A stretch of 64,000 bases of DNA. Origin: Voacanga thouarsii. Lineage: Eukaryota; Streptophyta; Magnoliopsida; Gentianales; Apocynaceae. Below the pieces are notes generated by a model that was given only the letters and a program-made list of their open reading frames with translations, was not told the DNA's origin and did not search any database. The translations under genes were made by a program, and so were the position numbers. The stretch is taken from assembly GCA_026120185.1 (NCBI GenBank), contig JANUWF010002061.1, positions 1,488,001 to 1,552,000 on the forward strand, written 5' to 3'. Shown piece after piece: positions 1-12,607 of the stretch (positions are counted from its first letter, which is position 1; each line of letters starts with the position of its first letter).

Positions 1-3000
1 TATAACCTCTGATATTGCTGTTGGCCATGATTCATTTATCCAGTCCTTCAGGCTCAAATTCCCAGCAAACATTTCATCAGTTGGCTTCTTTCCTGTGAAA
101 ACTTCCATTAGCATTATGCCAAAGCTGTAAATATCGCATCTTGTTGATGCCAGACCTTCTGATCCGTACTCTGTGCCAAAGAAAAATGCCATCACAAGAA
201 GAAAGTCATGTATGGTTAAGAAATTCTTCAAGTCAAGATTAAGCAGAACCAGAAGCAAAGGTTGTCACCTGGTGCCATGTATCCTATTGTTGCTAGGGTC
301 TGGGTTTGTGCGATACTGTCTCCCTCTCCTAGAAGTTTTGCAATGCCAAAATCACTGACATGTGCTACCATATCTTCATCTAGCTGTACATTGCTGGGCT
401 TCAGGTCACAGTGAACAACAGGTATGGAATAGCCATTGTGGAGATAGTCTAATGCTGAAGCCGTGTCAATCATTATGTCTAATCTTTGCAAGAAATCTAG
501 GAAATAGTACTCGGAATACAACCACTTTTCGAGGCTCCCATTAGGTATGTACTCGAGAATCAAGGCTTTGAAGTCAGGGCTGGAGCAACTGCTGATGACT
601 TTAGTCAGATTCTTGTGGCAAAGGTTGCGTAATACTTCACATTCTATGTCGAAACTTTTGAAGGCTCTTTCAAGTTGCAGATTGAATATCTTCACGGCTA
701 CCTAAGCTCCGCCAAGTACAGCTTTATAAACAGAACCGTATGCACCCATACCAATTAAATTTCCTTCACTAAATCCACCTGTTGCTCGTTCAAGTTCATG
801 ATATGATATTCTTCCGTGCACCAAAGGATCTGAGGACTCTTTTTTGGTGACAATCTTGTTCCTCTTTCTACATTTCAATAGAACAAACAGTATCACTGAG
901 GCCAGAACTAGGAAAGCAACAGCAAGCGGGATCAAAAGGGCCAGAAGCAACATTTTTTTGCTTTCTTTTCTGGGTGAACTTGTACTACAGGCTTGGACTC
1001 TCAACCGAGGAGCACCACAAAGTGCTTCATTGGACAGAAATGATCCAAATGAGAAGTTTGCAAAAGGTCCTCCAGTTGGAATTTCACCTTCTAATCTATT
1101 AAAAGATACATTGAAGTATCCAAGATGTGAAAGTGCTTGCAGTGACTTGGGAATTTCACCAGATAGATTATTGTGTGATAAATCAAGAGATTCTAAGGCT
1201 AACATGTTGCCAAATGATTCACGAATGGTTCCTTCAAACCTATTGAGTGCCAAAGAAAGTTGAATCACGTCTTTTATACCTCCAATTGTGCTTGGGATTG
1301 TGCCTGAAATTTGATTCTTGGATATGTTAAATAATGTTGCAGTCTTCAAACTTCCCATCTCTATGGGCAGAGAGCCGCTTAAAAAGTTTGAGGACAAATC
1401 AAAATGCAATAGGTCATTAAGACTCCATAAGCTTGTAGGGATGCTAGAATTCAACTTATTGTCATCCAGATAAATATATCTGAGAGATTTAATGCCCCCT
1501 AAACATGCTGGCACTGAGTAACAAAACTCATTGTAGCCCAAAGTTAAAAACCCCAAATTCTTCAAATTGCAGATTTCATTTGGAACTGATCCCTTCATTT
1601 TACTGTCATATAGATTTAGCGCTTGCAGCTTTGTTAGCCCTCCAATAGTCATTGGAATGGAACCAGTCAAGTCATTGCCTTGTAGAAACAAGAATGTCAA
1701 ACCACTTAAATTAGCAATTTCATCAGGAATGGAACCTGTGATTCCGCAATAAGCTGCATAAACGTATTAAAGAGAAGGCGAAAGATTGCCAACAGAATCT
1801 GGAAGAGTTCCATTCAGAGGATTGTAACCTATCCACAGTTGTCTCAACTGTCTGCAATTTGTTAATGAATCGAAGAAGTTCACCACCGAAGATGAAGGTT
1901 CAGGTGTTAGATTGTTTTCAATAACATTCAGATACTGCAACAATCTTAGTTTACCAAATGAGCGAGGAAATAGACCAGTAAATTTGTTGTAACCGAGACC
2001 TAGCCTGAAGAGTTTAGAAGCATTGGATATAGAGTCAGGGATTATTCCACTGAAGTTATTAATCCCGAGATAGAGTTCTTCAAGATTGGTTAAGCCAATG
2101 CCCATGTTTTCTGGAAGATTGCCAGAGAAGTAATTGCCCAAAAGTGAAATGCCTCTAATACCAGAGATATTGAATAGAGTCGATGGAGCTTCACCAGTAA
2201 AGCTATTGTTGTCTAGTGCTAACCTAACAAGGTTGATAAGATTCCCAATCTCCACAGGAACCTCACCTGCCAAAAAAATGCAAACAAAATTGCTTAACAG
2301 AAGCTATTTGTTGTTGACAACAGTAAATTACTCTTTATCAGGATGTCCAAAGGTCAAAGTTGGACACTTTTATGAAACCTTTACCTCATTTTCTGCAAGT
2401 CATAGGTGCAAAAAAAGACTCAATTTTTATGGATTTTAGCAACGCAGAAAGATCTATTCATACCTGTAAATCTGTTTCCACTTAAAAAGAAATCTATAAG
2501 CAGACTACAATTCCCAATATCTCTTGGAAGGTATCCCGTGAATTCGTTCCTCCCAAAATCTAAATATTGAAGAACAGGGAGGCTGGAGCACATTTCTGCC
2601 GGGAGTCTTCCAGAAATTTTGTTATTGTAAAGGTTGATTGATCTTAAACTTGTGATGTTATAGATAGAATATGGTAAGATACCACCAAGGCCAGAATTCT
2701 CCAATCTTAACAAGTCGAGTGGAAGATTGCCAATCTCAACTGGAATTTCACCTGTAGGGGGGATTTTCCATTTCAATGAGGCCTTTCAAAGTCTTTTGAC
2801 TTCAAAGAAAGTGCAAAATTTGTTCATCTTTTCCCCTAAGATGTAAAAATGCATCATGACCAGTCATTTCGATAATAGCAGCATAGAAGAAGTGATTGCA
2901 TACCTTCCAAGTTGTTATTGCCAAGATATAGGCTAGTTAATTGAGTCAAATTCCCAATCTGTCTCGGTATGATTCCGTTGAACTTATTGTATGATAGTGA

Positions 3001-3567
3001 CATAATTTGAAGTTTTGAGCATCCCTCCATGTCTGATGGAATTTGTCCATCTAATTCATTGACAGATAGAGCAAGCACTTCAAGTTCAGAGAGCCGTGAG
3101 CATATCCCCATAGGAAGATTACCAGAGAGGCTGTTATTAGTCAGGACGATACGTTGTAATGATGAAATATTAAATAAACTTGGTGGTATAGGACCAGCTA
3201 GCCGGTTGGTTCCCAAGCTTAACCACAGCAGCTTATTAAGATTGCCAATCTCCTTTGTAATACTTCCTTGCAGAAAATTGAACCCCAGTACCAGTGTCTC
3301 CAGATTTGATGTGTTAAACAGAGTTGGTGGGATGGGACCTGAAAATCCATTAGATGCAAGAGACAAGTGTTGAACTTCTGGTTAGAGAGCAAACCAGGAT
3401 GGGATCTCTCCAGTAAAGTTGTTGAAGTTGACATTCATGTACTTTAATCCGTGCAAACGAGCTAGCTCGTTGGGCAGATTACCTCCAAACTGGTTAGCAC
3501 TTATGTCCAGGGATATGAGGAAAGACAGGTTTCCCAGTTCTGGAGGAATGCTGCCGACGAGACCCAT
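1..3567 (-). pseudogene. RLK1: LRR receptor kinase pseudogene, incomplete at both ends
   Basis: Plasma-membrane LRR receptor kinase of the class XII (FLS2/EFR/Xa21-like) type, on the minus strand. Visible exons are 2904-3567 (LRRs), 2464-2751 (288 bp, exactly four 72-bp LRR units), 269-2266 (LRRs, a membrane segment near 880-950, then the kinase) and 1-170 (kinase, running off the window). The intron at 171-268 is GT-AG and interrupts the kinase just after the GYMAP motif. The kinase has VVHCDLKPSN, so it is non-RD, and a DFG motif. In-frame stops lie at 3382-3384, 1767-1769 and 702-704; the last falls just before the VAVK lysine. The signal peptide and first LRRs are absent because an LTR begins at 3568. 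Intron positions match RLK2. Family assignment is firm; loss of function is inferred from the three stops and the missing 5' end. Confidence 0.9.
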
Positions 3568-5317
3568 TGTTACGCTCCAATGCCGAGGATGACATGACAA
3601 CACTCTAAAAAGAAATGTCGAACCCTTACATATCATAAATAACCAAAACATAACATTCTAATAATAATTAAAGAATATCCTTACATAATTTTTAAATCCA
3701 AAACAAAATATACATAAAATTGAACAAAAATGAAAAACAACTAATCACTCTAAATCCTCTTCAAACCATTCATCCAATTCATCCTTATCTAATTGAGAAC
3801 CTGCAAAATGTTAAATAAGGAGTGAGCTCACTAGCTCAGTAAAGAAATCTGGCCTATCCGGGATTGAGCATGCTACATATACATATACATTTACAAAATA
3901 TTTGATCATAAGAATTTAGAAATTTAAGGTACAACAAAACTCGTGGAGTCTTAAAATATCTCCCTGGTGAGTTGGTCGCACTATGTGAAGATCTTAGAGT
4001 ATCACCCAAAAAAGAAGAAGGAGGAAAAGAGGAACAATGAATTTCTTAACCTTACTCATTACTGAACCAAAAGAGGCATATTTGGCACATAAATACCAAT
4101 CTGGTGTGGTTTATTCAATGATAAAAATGGCGATCGAAACAAGCGAGAAAACCATCGCTTCAATAGAAGAAAATCGGCACCGGAGTCAAAACAGAGTGTA
4201 CTCGGCGCCGGGTGTATTTTGGAATGCGCAGGCACGATTTTCAGAACACCCAAAATCCAACCTATAACTTTTCAAACAAAAAATGCAGTTTCTACCATCC
4301 ACTTTAATAATGAAAAATACCATTTTGTGCACAAAAAATCATGTATCCATACTTAAATATGCTTAAACAAAACTTAATTCACGAAGATGATTCATGCTGA
4401 GGGACTTTATTTGGCTTAACTGATCAGTCTTCCAATTATTATATCTCATTGGAAGAAGAGTCTTAGCTTATCCTAGGTATTGTATCCCCCTACTAGGGCC
4501 TTATAACTTATAAAGTTGGGGAATTCCCTACTAAAACGAAACCCACAAACATTCAACATCACATGAATAAAAAAATCAGTACATAGGCATAAAATTTAAC
4601 TTAAACTCATAACTTTCAATGAATATAACCATTGGTACAAAAATAACAATTAACATATTATGCTCAATACCATTTTCATATAATCAAAATACCATTTTCA
4701 TAAAGAAATCAAGAGACATCATTGATTTTGAAGAAAACAGTAACTAGTACCAAATACAGGAAAACCCAATTTCCTTACCTATTGAATTCAGCCTCTTGGA
4801 ACCTCCTAAAGTTTCCACTCAAGCCTCCAAATACTTATTCACCTTCAATTAAAACCCAAATAATACAATTAATCATTTAATCAAATTTTCCCAATTTAGA
4901 ACCCTAATACTCTAATTTCGATTCAAGAACAATTTATTCAAATCCTAGGTTTCAAACACTATAAAACACAAGGGGAAAGCTAGCTTACTAAGAGTTGATG
5001 CCAAAGGCTCAAGTCGCTTCTCAGATTCTCCCTTCACTTCACTCTTCTCCTCTTCTGGAATAGTTTCAGAAACAACGTAACCGTTCAGAACATGCCTGAG
5101 CCTATAATGAAAAATTAATAAAACCCCCCTAATTAAATAATTGCACTTAGCCCTTCAACTTATAATACTTAACTGTTTGAGCTTTATAGACCCTAACCCA
5201 CTAATTAAAATAAAAAAAAATCATAGCCCAAAAAGCTTGTGAAAGAAGAGAATTCGGTGGGCTCACACCCATGTTAGAAATGTTCAAGGTCGTTACTCTT
5301 TGATTGCGGGTGCTACA
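3568..5317 (-). mobile_element. LTR of a Ty3/gypsy-type retrotransposon (solo or detached)
   Basis: A 1750-bp block begins TGTTACGCTCC and ends GGGTGCTACA, so it has the TG...CA ends of an LTR. It cuts RLK1 in the middle of an LRR. Its left end (CCGAGGATGACATG, then AACCCTTACAT) is closely echoed at 52801-52860, and its organisation resembles the gypsy LTR at 10635-12607, so it belongs to a related family. No coding sequence was recognised inside; the short open frames around 4037-4267 look accidental. No target duplication could be shown, because the right edge abuts a TRIM. The minus orientation is inferred by comparison with the minus-strand gypsy next door. Confidence 0.65.
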
Positions 5318-5475
5318 TGTCACGTTCTGTGCCCGCAGATCCGGGAGCGCGATTATGGGCCTGGTAGCACCCACGGTCAACTATTTGGCCACCGTCCTCA
5401 TTGGGCCAAAATGGATATCCCAAGTTAACAATGGGTACTTAGGCCCATTCTGATATACCATTCACACTTTTCATC

Positions 5476-5480
5476 CCAAT
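5476..5480. repeat. Target site duplication CCAAT (partner 6935-6939)
   Basis: Five-base direct repeat immediately outside the TG...CA ends of the copia solo LTR, with its second copy at 6935-6939. It lies within the TRIM LTR sequence. Confidence 0.9.
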
Positions 5481-6934
5481 TGTTGGGATTCGTGGACTCC
5501 TAAACGTGGAAAACATTTACGAATCCCTCCCGAGGACCCAAGTAAACGATTAAGAAGATCTAAGCTTTAAGAGTTACCTCTGGTTGCTGTAATCGAAATC
5601 CTTCGATTCTGGTTGCGCTGTTGTACGTTCGACCCGAACAATCACCAGACGCTGCAGTATGCGAACGTCCTCTATGGATACACACCGCGAACTCACTCGA
5701 TACCCGGGGAGTGCTAGCGCCTAGGGTTTGAGAGGTTTCTTTTTCCTCTGGTAGAGAATGGCACGAATGTTCTCAACCGAAAAATTGGACTATCGAAAGA
5801 CGGCTAGGGTTTTCTTAAAAAACCCTCGAACCTATTAGAGTCCAACCCTAATCATATCTTATCATATTCTAATTTAAATTCAAATTAAATTAAAACTGAT
5901 ATGATAAGATTCTGCCATTATCTCGGTAATTTAACTAATTTATTTTACCGAGTCAGATTCTTATAATCTGGATATCATCCAGATTCATCGAACTTAGTCA
6001 CTGGAAAAATAACCTAACAAGTTCGCTTATTGTATGACCCTATAGGTTCATTTAACACCGGCAGCGTGCCTAAATCGTATTTAAATGGCCCACAAGTTAT
6101 AAGCGGTTTCTAGCAAAACATTATAACTATCCGAGGTTAAATGAAGATCGGTGATCTCTTTGAACCAAACCATAATTTTATATTTAGTCCCTTTGTCACA
6201 CGATATCCGGATTAAGCATAAGGCACGGAGCATGTCATCCTTATTAAGCTTAATCAATTATTTCTTGATTTCATAGTAGATCTGTTCAAACAAATGATAT
6301 CAATATCTTAGATTGATATATTTGAGCACGGCCATGCATTTTTTTTAACGAGTCTAACTTATCAAGGGGCCCATGGATATCTCTCCCATAATTGAGAGGG
6401 ACAAATTCCTTCACAATCAATCATATTCCTCTCCTTGATTTATTTTATATCCAACAGATAGTCTAATTTATTATCTCGGTTAAAGACAACTTTAGACAAT
6501 GTCAAAATATAGAATTTATCAAGTAAGAAACTATGATGAATTTAGGTCGAAGGACTTTCAATATTATTATGGCTAGAAAGTACTTATGACATATTCCATG
6601 AAGTACTCTCACAGTGGGTCATGTCCAATACAATGTTCTCTAACATTTATTTATGTCTTGACTCGATATCACAAATATCCATGGCCAGTAAAACATAGCC
6701 ATCAAGTCACAAACATACTAATCTTAATTTATTATTATTCCAATAATAATAATCGATCGAGGACAGACTTTAGAATAGTCATTGTATTCATTGTAGGGTT
6801 TTACTATCAAGTCACGTACTTGATGACCAACAAAACAAAACTCACTATTCATGGAAAGGAAAGCCTCATATTATTATATAAAACATAATGACAATTGTAT
6901 AAGTACAAATTGACTCTAGGGCATATCCCCAACA
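5481..6934 (-). mobile_element. Copia-type solo LTR inserted in TRIM A
   Basis: A 1454-bp block with perfect 7-bp inverted ends TGTTGGG...CCCAACA, flanked by the 5-bp duplication CCAAT at 5476-5480 and 6935-6939. It contains no gag or pol, so it is best read as a solo LTR left by LTR-LTR recombination. On the minus strand it begins TGTTGGGGATATGCCC, an opening familiar from plant copia LTRs; the clade is not certain. Removing it restores a 187-bp TRIM LTR exactly. Confidence 0.85.
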
Positions 6935-7311
6935 CCAATCCCATGTGGGATTGGGGTATCACATTCACTCCTCCTTTAAGCCTAAGCATCCTCGCTGGGC
7001 TCATACTTTAGGGGCCAAACCCAAGACTAACCAGGCGGTATAGGATTCTAAAGGTGGCTCCCACCGTGCATAGTGTGGCACTTAGTTCCTATACCGGAGG
7101 TTGGTTACCTGCTCTGATACCAAATGTCACGTCCCGTACCCGCGGACTCTGGAGCGCGACTATGGGTTTGGTAGCACTTACGGTCAACTATTTGGCCACT
7201 GTCCTCGCTGGGCCAAAATGGATATCCCAAGTTGACATTGGGTACTTTGGCCCATTCTTATATACCATTCACATTTCTTATCCCAATCCTATGTGGGATT
7301 GGGGTATCATA

Positions 7312-9287
7312 GCTAAGGTATTATTCTTCCTACTCAATGCATCAGCTACTTTGTTGGCTTTCCCCGAATGATAGCTGATCTTCAGCTCATAATCCTTAAG
7401 CAGCTCTAGCCGTCTCCGCTGACGCATATTAAGTTCTTTTTCGGTGAACAAATATTTCAAACTTTGATGGTTTGTAAACACCTCACAAGGTTCTCCATAC
7501 AGGTAGTGCATCCAGATCTTTAGAACTAAAACTACTGTAGCTAACTCAAGATCGTGAGTGGGATAATTTTGCTCATAAGGCTTCAATTGTCTTGATGCAT
7601 AGGCTATAACATTCCAATTCTGCATTAGCACACAACCCAAACCGTTCTTTGACGCATCATTATAGATTATAAAAACTCTTGATCCAGATGGTAGTGTGAG
7701 TACAGGTACAAACGTTAATCTTTTCTTCAACTCCTGAAAACTGGTCTCACATGCTAAACTCCACTCGAATTTGGTATTTTTCTGGGTAGGACGAGTTAAC
7801 GTTCCTAAAATTTTTGAAAAATCCTCCACAAACTTTCGATAATACCCAACTAACCCCAAGAAACTTCTCACTTCAGATGCATTAGTTGGTCTAGCCTAAT
7901 TTACAATGGCTTCTACTTTCTTAGGATCTACAGCTACTCCATTTTTAGATATGACATGACCCAAGAAAGCAACAATCCTGAGCCAAAATTCACACTTACT
8001 AAATTTCGCGTACAATTTCTCCTTTCGCAAGGTTTGCAAAACCACTGCCAAATGTTTCGCATGCTTTTCTTCGAACGATGAATATATCAGAATGTTATCA
8101 ATAAATACCACTACAAACTTGTCTAACTAAGGCTTGAAGACTCGGTTCATTAAGTCCATAAATGCTGCTGGGGCATTAGTCATTCCAAATGGCATGACTA
8201 AAAACTTATAATGTCCATAACGAGTCCGAAAAGCACTTTTGGGTATATCTTCTGCCTTAATTCTTAACTGATGATATCCAGAGAGCAAATCAATCTTGAA
8301 AAACATATAAGCACCTTTTAGCTAGTCAAAGAGATCATTTATTCGGGGTAATGGGTACCGATTCTTGATGGTGATCTTATTAAGTTCGCGGTAGTTAATA
8401 CAGAGTCTCATACTACCATCATTTTTCTTCACAAACAAAATTGGAGCTCTCCACGAGAACACACTTGGGCGTATAAATCTCATATCCAATAATTCTTGCA
8501 GTTGTGTCTTTAATTCTCGTAATTCAGTAGGTGTCATTCTGTACGGAGCCTTCGAGATCAGTTCCGCTCCCGATATCAAAACAATCTCAAACTTTACTTC
8601 TCACTCAGGGGATAGTCCTTGTAATTCTTCGGGGAATACATCTGGAAAATCACATACCACTGGTATGTCTTCAAATGTTTGCCCCTTCTTTTGAGTATCC
8701 AATGCGTAAGCTAAGAAACTTTCACATCCTTTTTGAAGATCTCTTCGTACCTTTATGGCTGATATGATTGGTTTTAACTTGCTCGCCCGCTTCTCCAAAC
8801 CTTCCAGAAAATAGAATTCGTCTTTCCCTGGAATTGCAAAATTTACCCTTTTGCCCTTGTAGTCGATCATTGCACAGTTGTGAGAGAGCCAATCCATTCC
8901 TAGAATTACATCAAAATCCACCATTGGAATATGGATGAGATCAGCATCTAACACTTTATTTCCAATCTGTACCCTACATCCTCTCATCACAAGCTTGGAG
9001 ACTAAAACTTTTCCACTAGGAACAGATACATGAAAAGGATCAACTAAAGAGGTAGGGGCTAATTTTAGAGTTTTGGCAAAACGTTGAGATACAAAAGAAT
9101 GGGTGGCACCACAATCAATGAGCGTTAAAGTTGATACAGAATTAATTAGTAGGGTACCTATAACCACATCATCTGTAGTCTCAGTCTCCAGTTGAGTTAG
9201 TGCAAAAACCCTAGCATTCGGCTTCTTTTGCTCCGCTGGTCTCATGACCGGTTGGGTAGCAGGTCTTGATGCTTCCTGAGCCATCAT
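7312..9287 (-). pseudogene. Gypsy-1 pol remnant: protease, RT, RNase H
   Basis: Protease lies at about 9287-8601 with active site LIDCGATHSF, where family members normally have DSG; the serine is replaced by cysteine. Reverse transcriptase (about 8580-7900) contains [11 protein letters not shown] and YPLPRI, and the catalytic box reads FIDNILIYS instead of FIDD, so the second aspartate is lost. RNase H (7871-about 7320) reads through KVADALSRK and then runs into TRIM sequence. In-frame stops sit near 8600, 8320, 8110 and 7895. Integrase is missing. Normally these enzymes copy element RNA into DNA. Confidence 0.9.
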
Positions 9288-9289
9288 CG

Positions 9290-10378
9290 GACACTCTCCA
9301 ATACGATGCCTTATCTTTCCACACTTGAAACAAGCCCAAATCTTTCATCTACATTCGTCGGGATGTATACGCTTACAAGTCTCACAAAGCTTCTTTTTAT
9401 CATAAGAAGCTGCTGCCAGAGTAGTTTGGACAGTGGGTGCCTTTTTGCTGCTGGGGGTCCCGTTAGTCTTGAACCTTGGCCCTGACTGAATATAGGTCTC
9501 GGCCTCTTCTTCTCCCTTTCAGCATCACCTTCTTAATCTCCACCTCAATATGTAGACACCTGGTATAGGATTCTTCATAGTTCTTCGAGGGCATCGAGGA
9601 TAACCGATCCCTTAATTCTCTTTTGCAATCCATTTTCAAACCGTTGAAGCTTAAGTGTTTCACTAGCCATGATCTCCGGTGCAAACTGTCCCAAGGAATT
9701 AAATCGTGATGCATAGTGAACCACACTCATCCCTTCTGTCTGTATCAAATAAAAAAATTCATTCTGTTTTTGTAGTCTGATTGCCACAGGAAAGTAGTGA
9801 TCGAGAAATGCCTTCTTGAATACCCCCCAAGTCATAGATCTCTCACCTTGAGTATACGTTGGTTTTGCCCCTCTCCACCATTGGTTTGCATCTCCAACCA
9901 GGAATGGAGGTACAATTTTTGACTTGACGTCATCAAGTATCTCCAAAATCTCAAAATTTTCCTCTAACTCTTTCAACCACTTGCTTGCCTTTAATGGATC
10001 TGCCGTTTCATCAAAAGTAGGCATCCCCGCCTTCTTAAGTTGTTCATAATATGCTCTAGACCCTAATGTCAGTCTTTGTTGCTTATGTTCCTGCTTTAGT
10101 TGTAATCTCTGTTGTTCTTACTGCACCTGTTGTTGATTTTGCATAACTTGTGCCATCATATTTAAAGTCGCCATTAATTCAGATGACGTTGGCCCAGGCA
10201 TAGCTATTGGTGTAACTTGCGGAGGAAGCCCGATAGGTGGCATCGGCACATGAAGACTGGTTCTACCTGTCGGTTGACGTGGTATTCTTCGTCCCCATTC
10301 TGCTAGTGGCATGCTTATATCATCTGATTTACTATTAAGACCATCACCATTGCTTCCATACCTTCCCTCACGTGCCAT
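9290..10378 (-). pseudogene. Gypsy-1 gag (nucleocapsid) remnant
   Basis: The reading starts with ATG at 10378. A Gln/Pro-rich leader (10378-10118) ends at a stop, followed by the retrotransposon gag domain (about 10024-9575) with the family's typical ANQWWRGAK and FLDHYFP stretches. A CCHC zinc knuckle CFKCGKIRHRIGEC lies near 9300-9340. Frame changes occur around 9575-9600 and in-frame stops near 10118 and 9350. Gag would package element RNA in cytoplasmic particles; this copy cannot make a complete one. The N-terminus is clearly related to the gag start of gypsy-2 at 27903. Confidence 0.85.
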
Positions 10379-10634
10379 CTATCTCGCACCCACAATAAGT
10401 AATTATGTGATAATTAATATCATCAAGATAAATAATTAAGTATTTAAATAAATAAGTAGGTAGATAAAATAATTAAGGGAATTTTTTTTAGTCAAATAAA
10501 TAAATAAAATTATTAATAATAAACCATAATAGTTAGACATAAAACATCTGATATCCTATCCTATTTTTGGATTCATAGTAAATCATAACTTAATATTAAG
10601 GATCATGAACCTAGGTCTCTAATATCGCTAAATG

Positions 10635-11143
10635 TAGCGCCCCGAATTCGGAACTCGAGTCCGTACCCGAAGCGCTACACGACAGCATCTCCAGGAAGAC
10701 ACTAAGCTTCTAACTCAAAGAAATCACTTTAATTGAATTAATCACCTTCAAAGGAAAGGGGAAAAAAAATATATACATCTTGAAATAAAATTCCATAAAC
10801 AAAATAAAAAAACTTTTAATACAACCAATGTCCTACTCAACATTAACTAAGGATTAACACAAACAACACTGTCTAAACCAAAGTAAAAAAAATCATAATA
10901 AGTAAAAACTCTCAAAACGCGTTTGTCTAAACAAACTAAAAGCGTAGTCTAATCCCATCCGTCTCCACAATTCTCTTCATATTCTTGATCAAAATATGTG
11001 AAATGTTAAATGGAGTCAGCTACACTAGCCCAATAAGTAGTCCAAATATCTTTTTGAGAAAAAGGATATTACATATAATATCTTTTCAATAAAACACATA
11101 GAATAATACACCATGATTAGATCAACTGATTTTCTTTTTTTTT

Positions 11144-11178
<35 letters not shown>

Positions 11179-12607
11179 TAATATAGGACTTAGTCTAATA
11201 TTAAATAAAATAAAAAACTACCACGTCAATAAAGAAATAATGCAATAGAATAAAAGTATGATTTAGTTGTAAAATAAATCTAATTAGCTTAGCCTAATCT
11301 TTAAAACAAACAAGTTGGACTCACAATTATACAAAGAAAATAATATAAAAACAATTTGATTTTTTTTTCCAAAATGATTAATGTCTATTGAAATGGTCCA
11401 CATCAAGCCTCAATAATTACTAATCAACTGTGGGGACTATACTTCAAACCATATTCCCAGAAAAATACTCTGTGGTCAACGTTTCCAAAACAAAACAATG
11501 TGAATTTTATTTTTTTTTTTACGAGGGGACACAGCCGTCCCCACACCATAGCTAAACAACCAACAGTCGAGAACAGAACACTGCAAACCCCCCTTTTTGG
11601 GGGGGGGGGGGGACAACAGCCGTCCCCACCCAAGCAATTCAACCAAAAATAATATGTGAATAAAGCAGAATCACCAGGACGAAGAAGACGGCGAAGCCGA
11701 ACCCGTAAATCCTTTTTTTTTTTTTTTCGAACATTACAAAATCAAAACCTACACATAACAATCACACGTATGCTCATGAATTTCAGATTAGGGAGAGGAT
11801 CACTGATATCAGTCTTGACTATTTGTCCCGTTAGAGAGGCCAGACTTATATTTCTTATTGATTAAGAGAGATTTCAGTCACACAAACAAATTTTAGAACA
11901 CGTTCTTCCTCTCCTTCTCTAATCCCATGAGCCATTAAACACATGTCACACATAGCCTACATGATACCATGATTCAAAATCAAAATAAAATAATCAAACT
12001 CAATTCCCAAATTTTATATAGAAAATACAAATTGTAAAATATTTCAAAAAATAGAAGATGCCTGAACTACTTACCTCAGAAGTCAGACTAATATCTCAAA
12101 TCCAAGCCAATTACTCAACACAATCGCTCCCTAGTATCAAACCGCACAATACCAATATCAATCTAAGGAACTAACCCCAATGAATCCATTAACCTTATTA
12201 TCTATAATTTCAAAAATAAAAAGGAAGAGAAACTCCTAATATTTACTCCTCAACCTCTAACTAAATTAATAGTCGAAGCCAATAGAACTCACTTTCACAA
12301 TTGAAGCAAGTCAGAGTTTTCTTCCCCAGAGTCTGGAACCCTTGAATGATCGCTTTGGGCAATTGATGATAAAACCAAAGAACGTCATTTAGATTAAAGC
12401 GTAAGCTTAACTTTCAAAAATACTAAATAACAAACACATCTCTCCATTTAATTAAATCCCTCATGACCCCTAAAACCTTGTGGACTATTTCATGGGCCAT
12501 AATAAAAAATCACTTTATGGATCGGTTAAAATACAAGACCCATAAACAATTGGGTTGGGTGTGGGTCCCTAATGTGGGCCTTCAAAGCAAGAAGTGTAGA
12601 TCGATCA
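10635..12607 (-). repeat. Gypsy-1 5' LTR (1973 bp)
   Basis: The plus-strand ends are TGTAGCGCCC at 10635 and GATCGATCA at 12607. It lies upstream of gag with a damaged primer site between. Its first 1.27 kb (10635 to about 11905) is repeated in inverted orientation at 13142-14422, and its later part (about 11720-12440) is echoed at 47740-48540. It contains a (CA)n run at 11146-11176 and a poly-G stretch near 11598-11612. No coding sequence was seen. Confidence 0.8.
11146..11176. repeat. (CA)n microsatellite in gypsy LTR
   Basis: Perfect CA dinucleotide run inside the gypsy-1 LTR. A matching (GT)n run at 13890-13916 lies at the mirrored place in the inverted LTR copy, so the repeat predates the separation of the two copies. 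Confidence 0.95.

Larger units (their letters stand above)
5318..7311 (-). mobile_element. TRIM element A, split by a copia solo LTR
   Basis: Small non-coding LTR retrotransposon (TRIM). The right LTR is 7125-7311 (187 bp). The left LTR is 5318-5480 plus 6940-6963, also 187 bp once the inserted solo LTR and one target copy are removed. The 161-bp internal part (6964-7124) has, read on the minus strand, a tRNA-iMet primer site TGGTATCAGAGC at 7111-7122 directly after the LTR, and a polypurine tract AAAGGAGGAGTGAA at 6964-6977 directly before the other LTR. There is no gag or pol. Flanks 5313-5317 and 7312-7316 do not match, so the ends may have been joined by recombination or deletion. TRIMs depend on other elements for their enzymes. 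Confidence 0.85.
7312..12607 (-). mobile_element. Gypsy-1: degenerate Ty3/gypsy retrotransposon, 3' part missing
   Basis: The order on the minus strand is 5' LTR (12607-10635), a degenerate primer site near 10614-10632, gag from 10378, zinc knuckle, protease, reverse transcriptase and RNase H. It then breaks at 7312, where TRIM A begins. Integrase, any chromodomain and the 3' LTR are absent. The gag and protease style resembles chromovirus (Tekay/Del-like) elements, but the clade is inference. Many stops and several altered catalytic residues show it is dead. Confidence 0.9.

Noticed and set aside
4037..4267. Open frames on both strands at 4037-4267
   Set aside because: They lie inside an LTR, have no recognisable similarity and overlap each other on opposite strands.
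7054..7371. Protein-coding frame at 7054-7371 and its mirror at 12623-12865
   Set aside because: Both are the same TRIM LTR and core read in a chance frame; the similarity between them reflects the repeat, not a protein.
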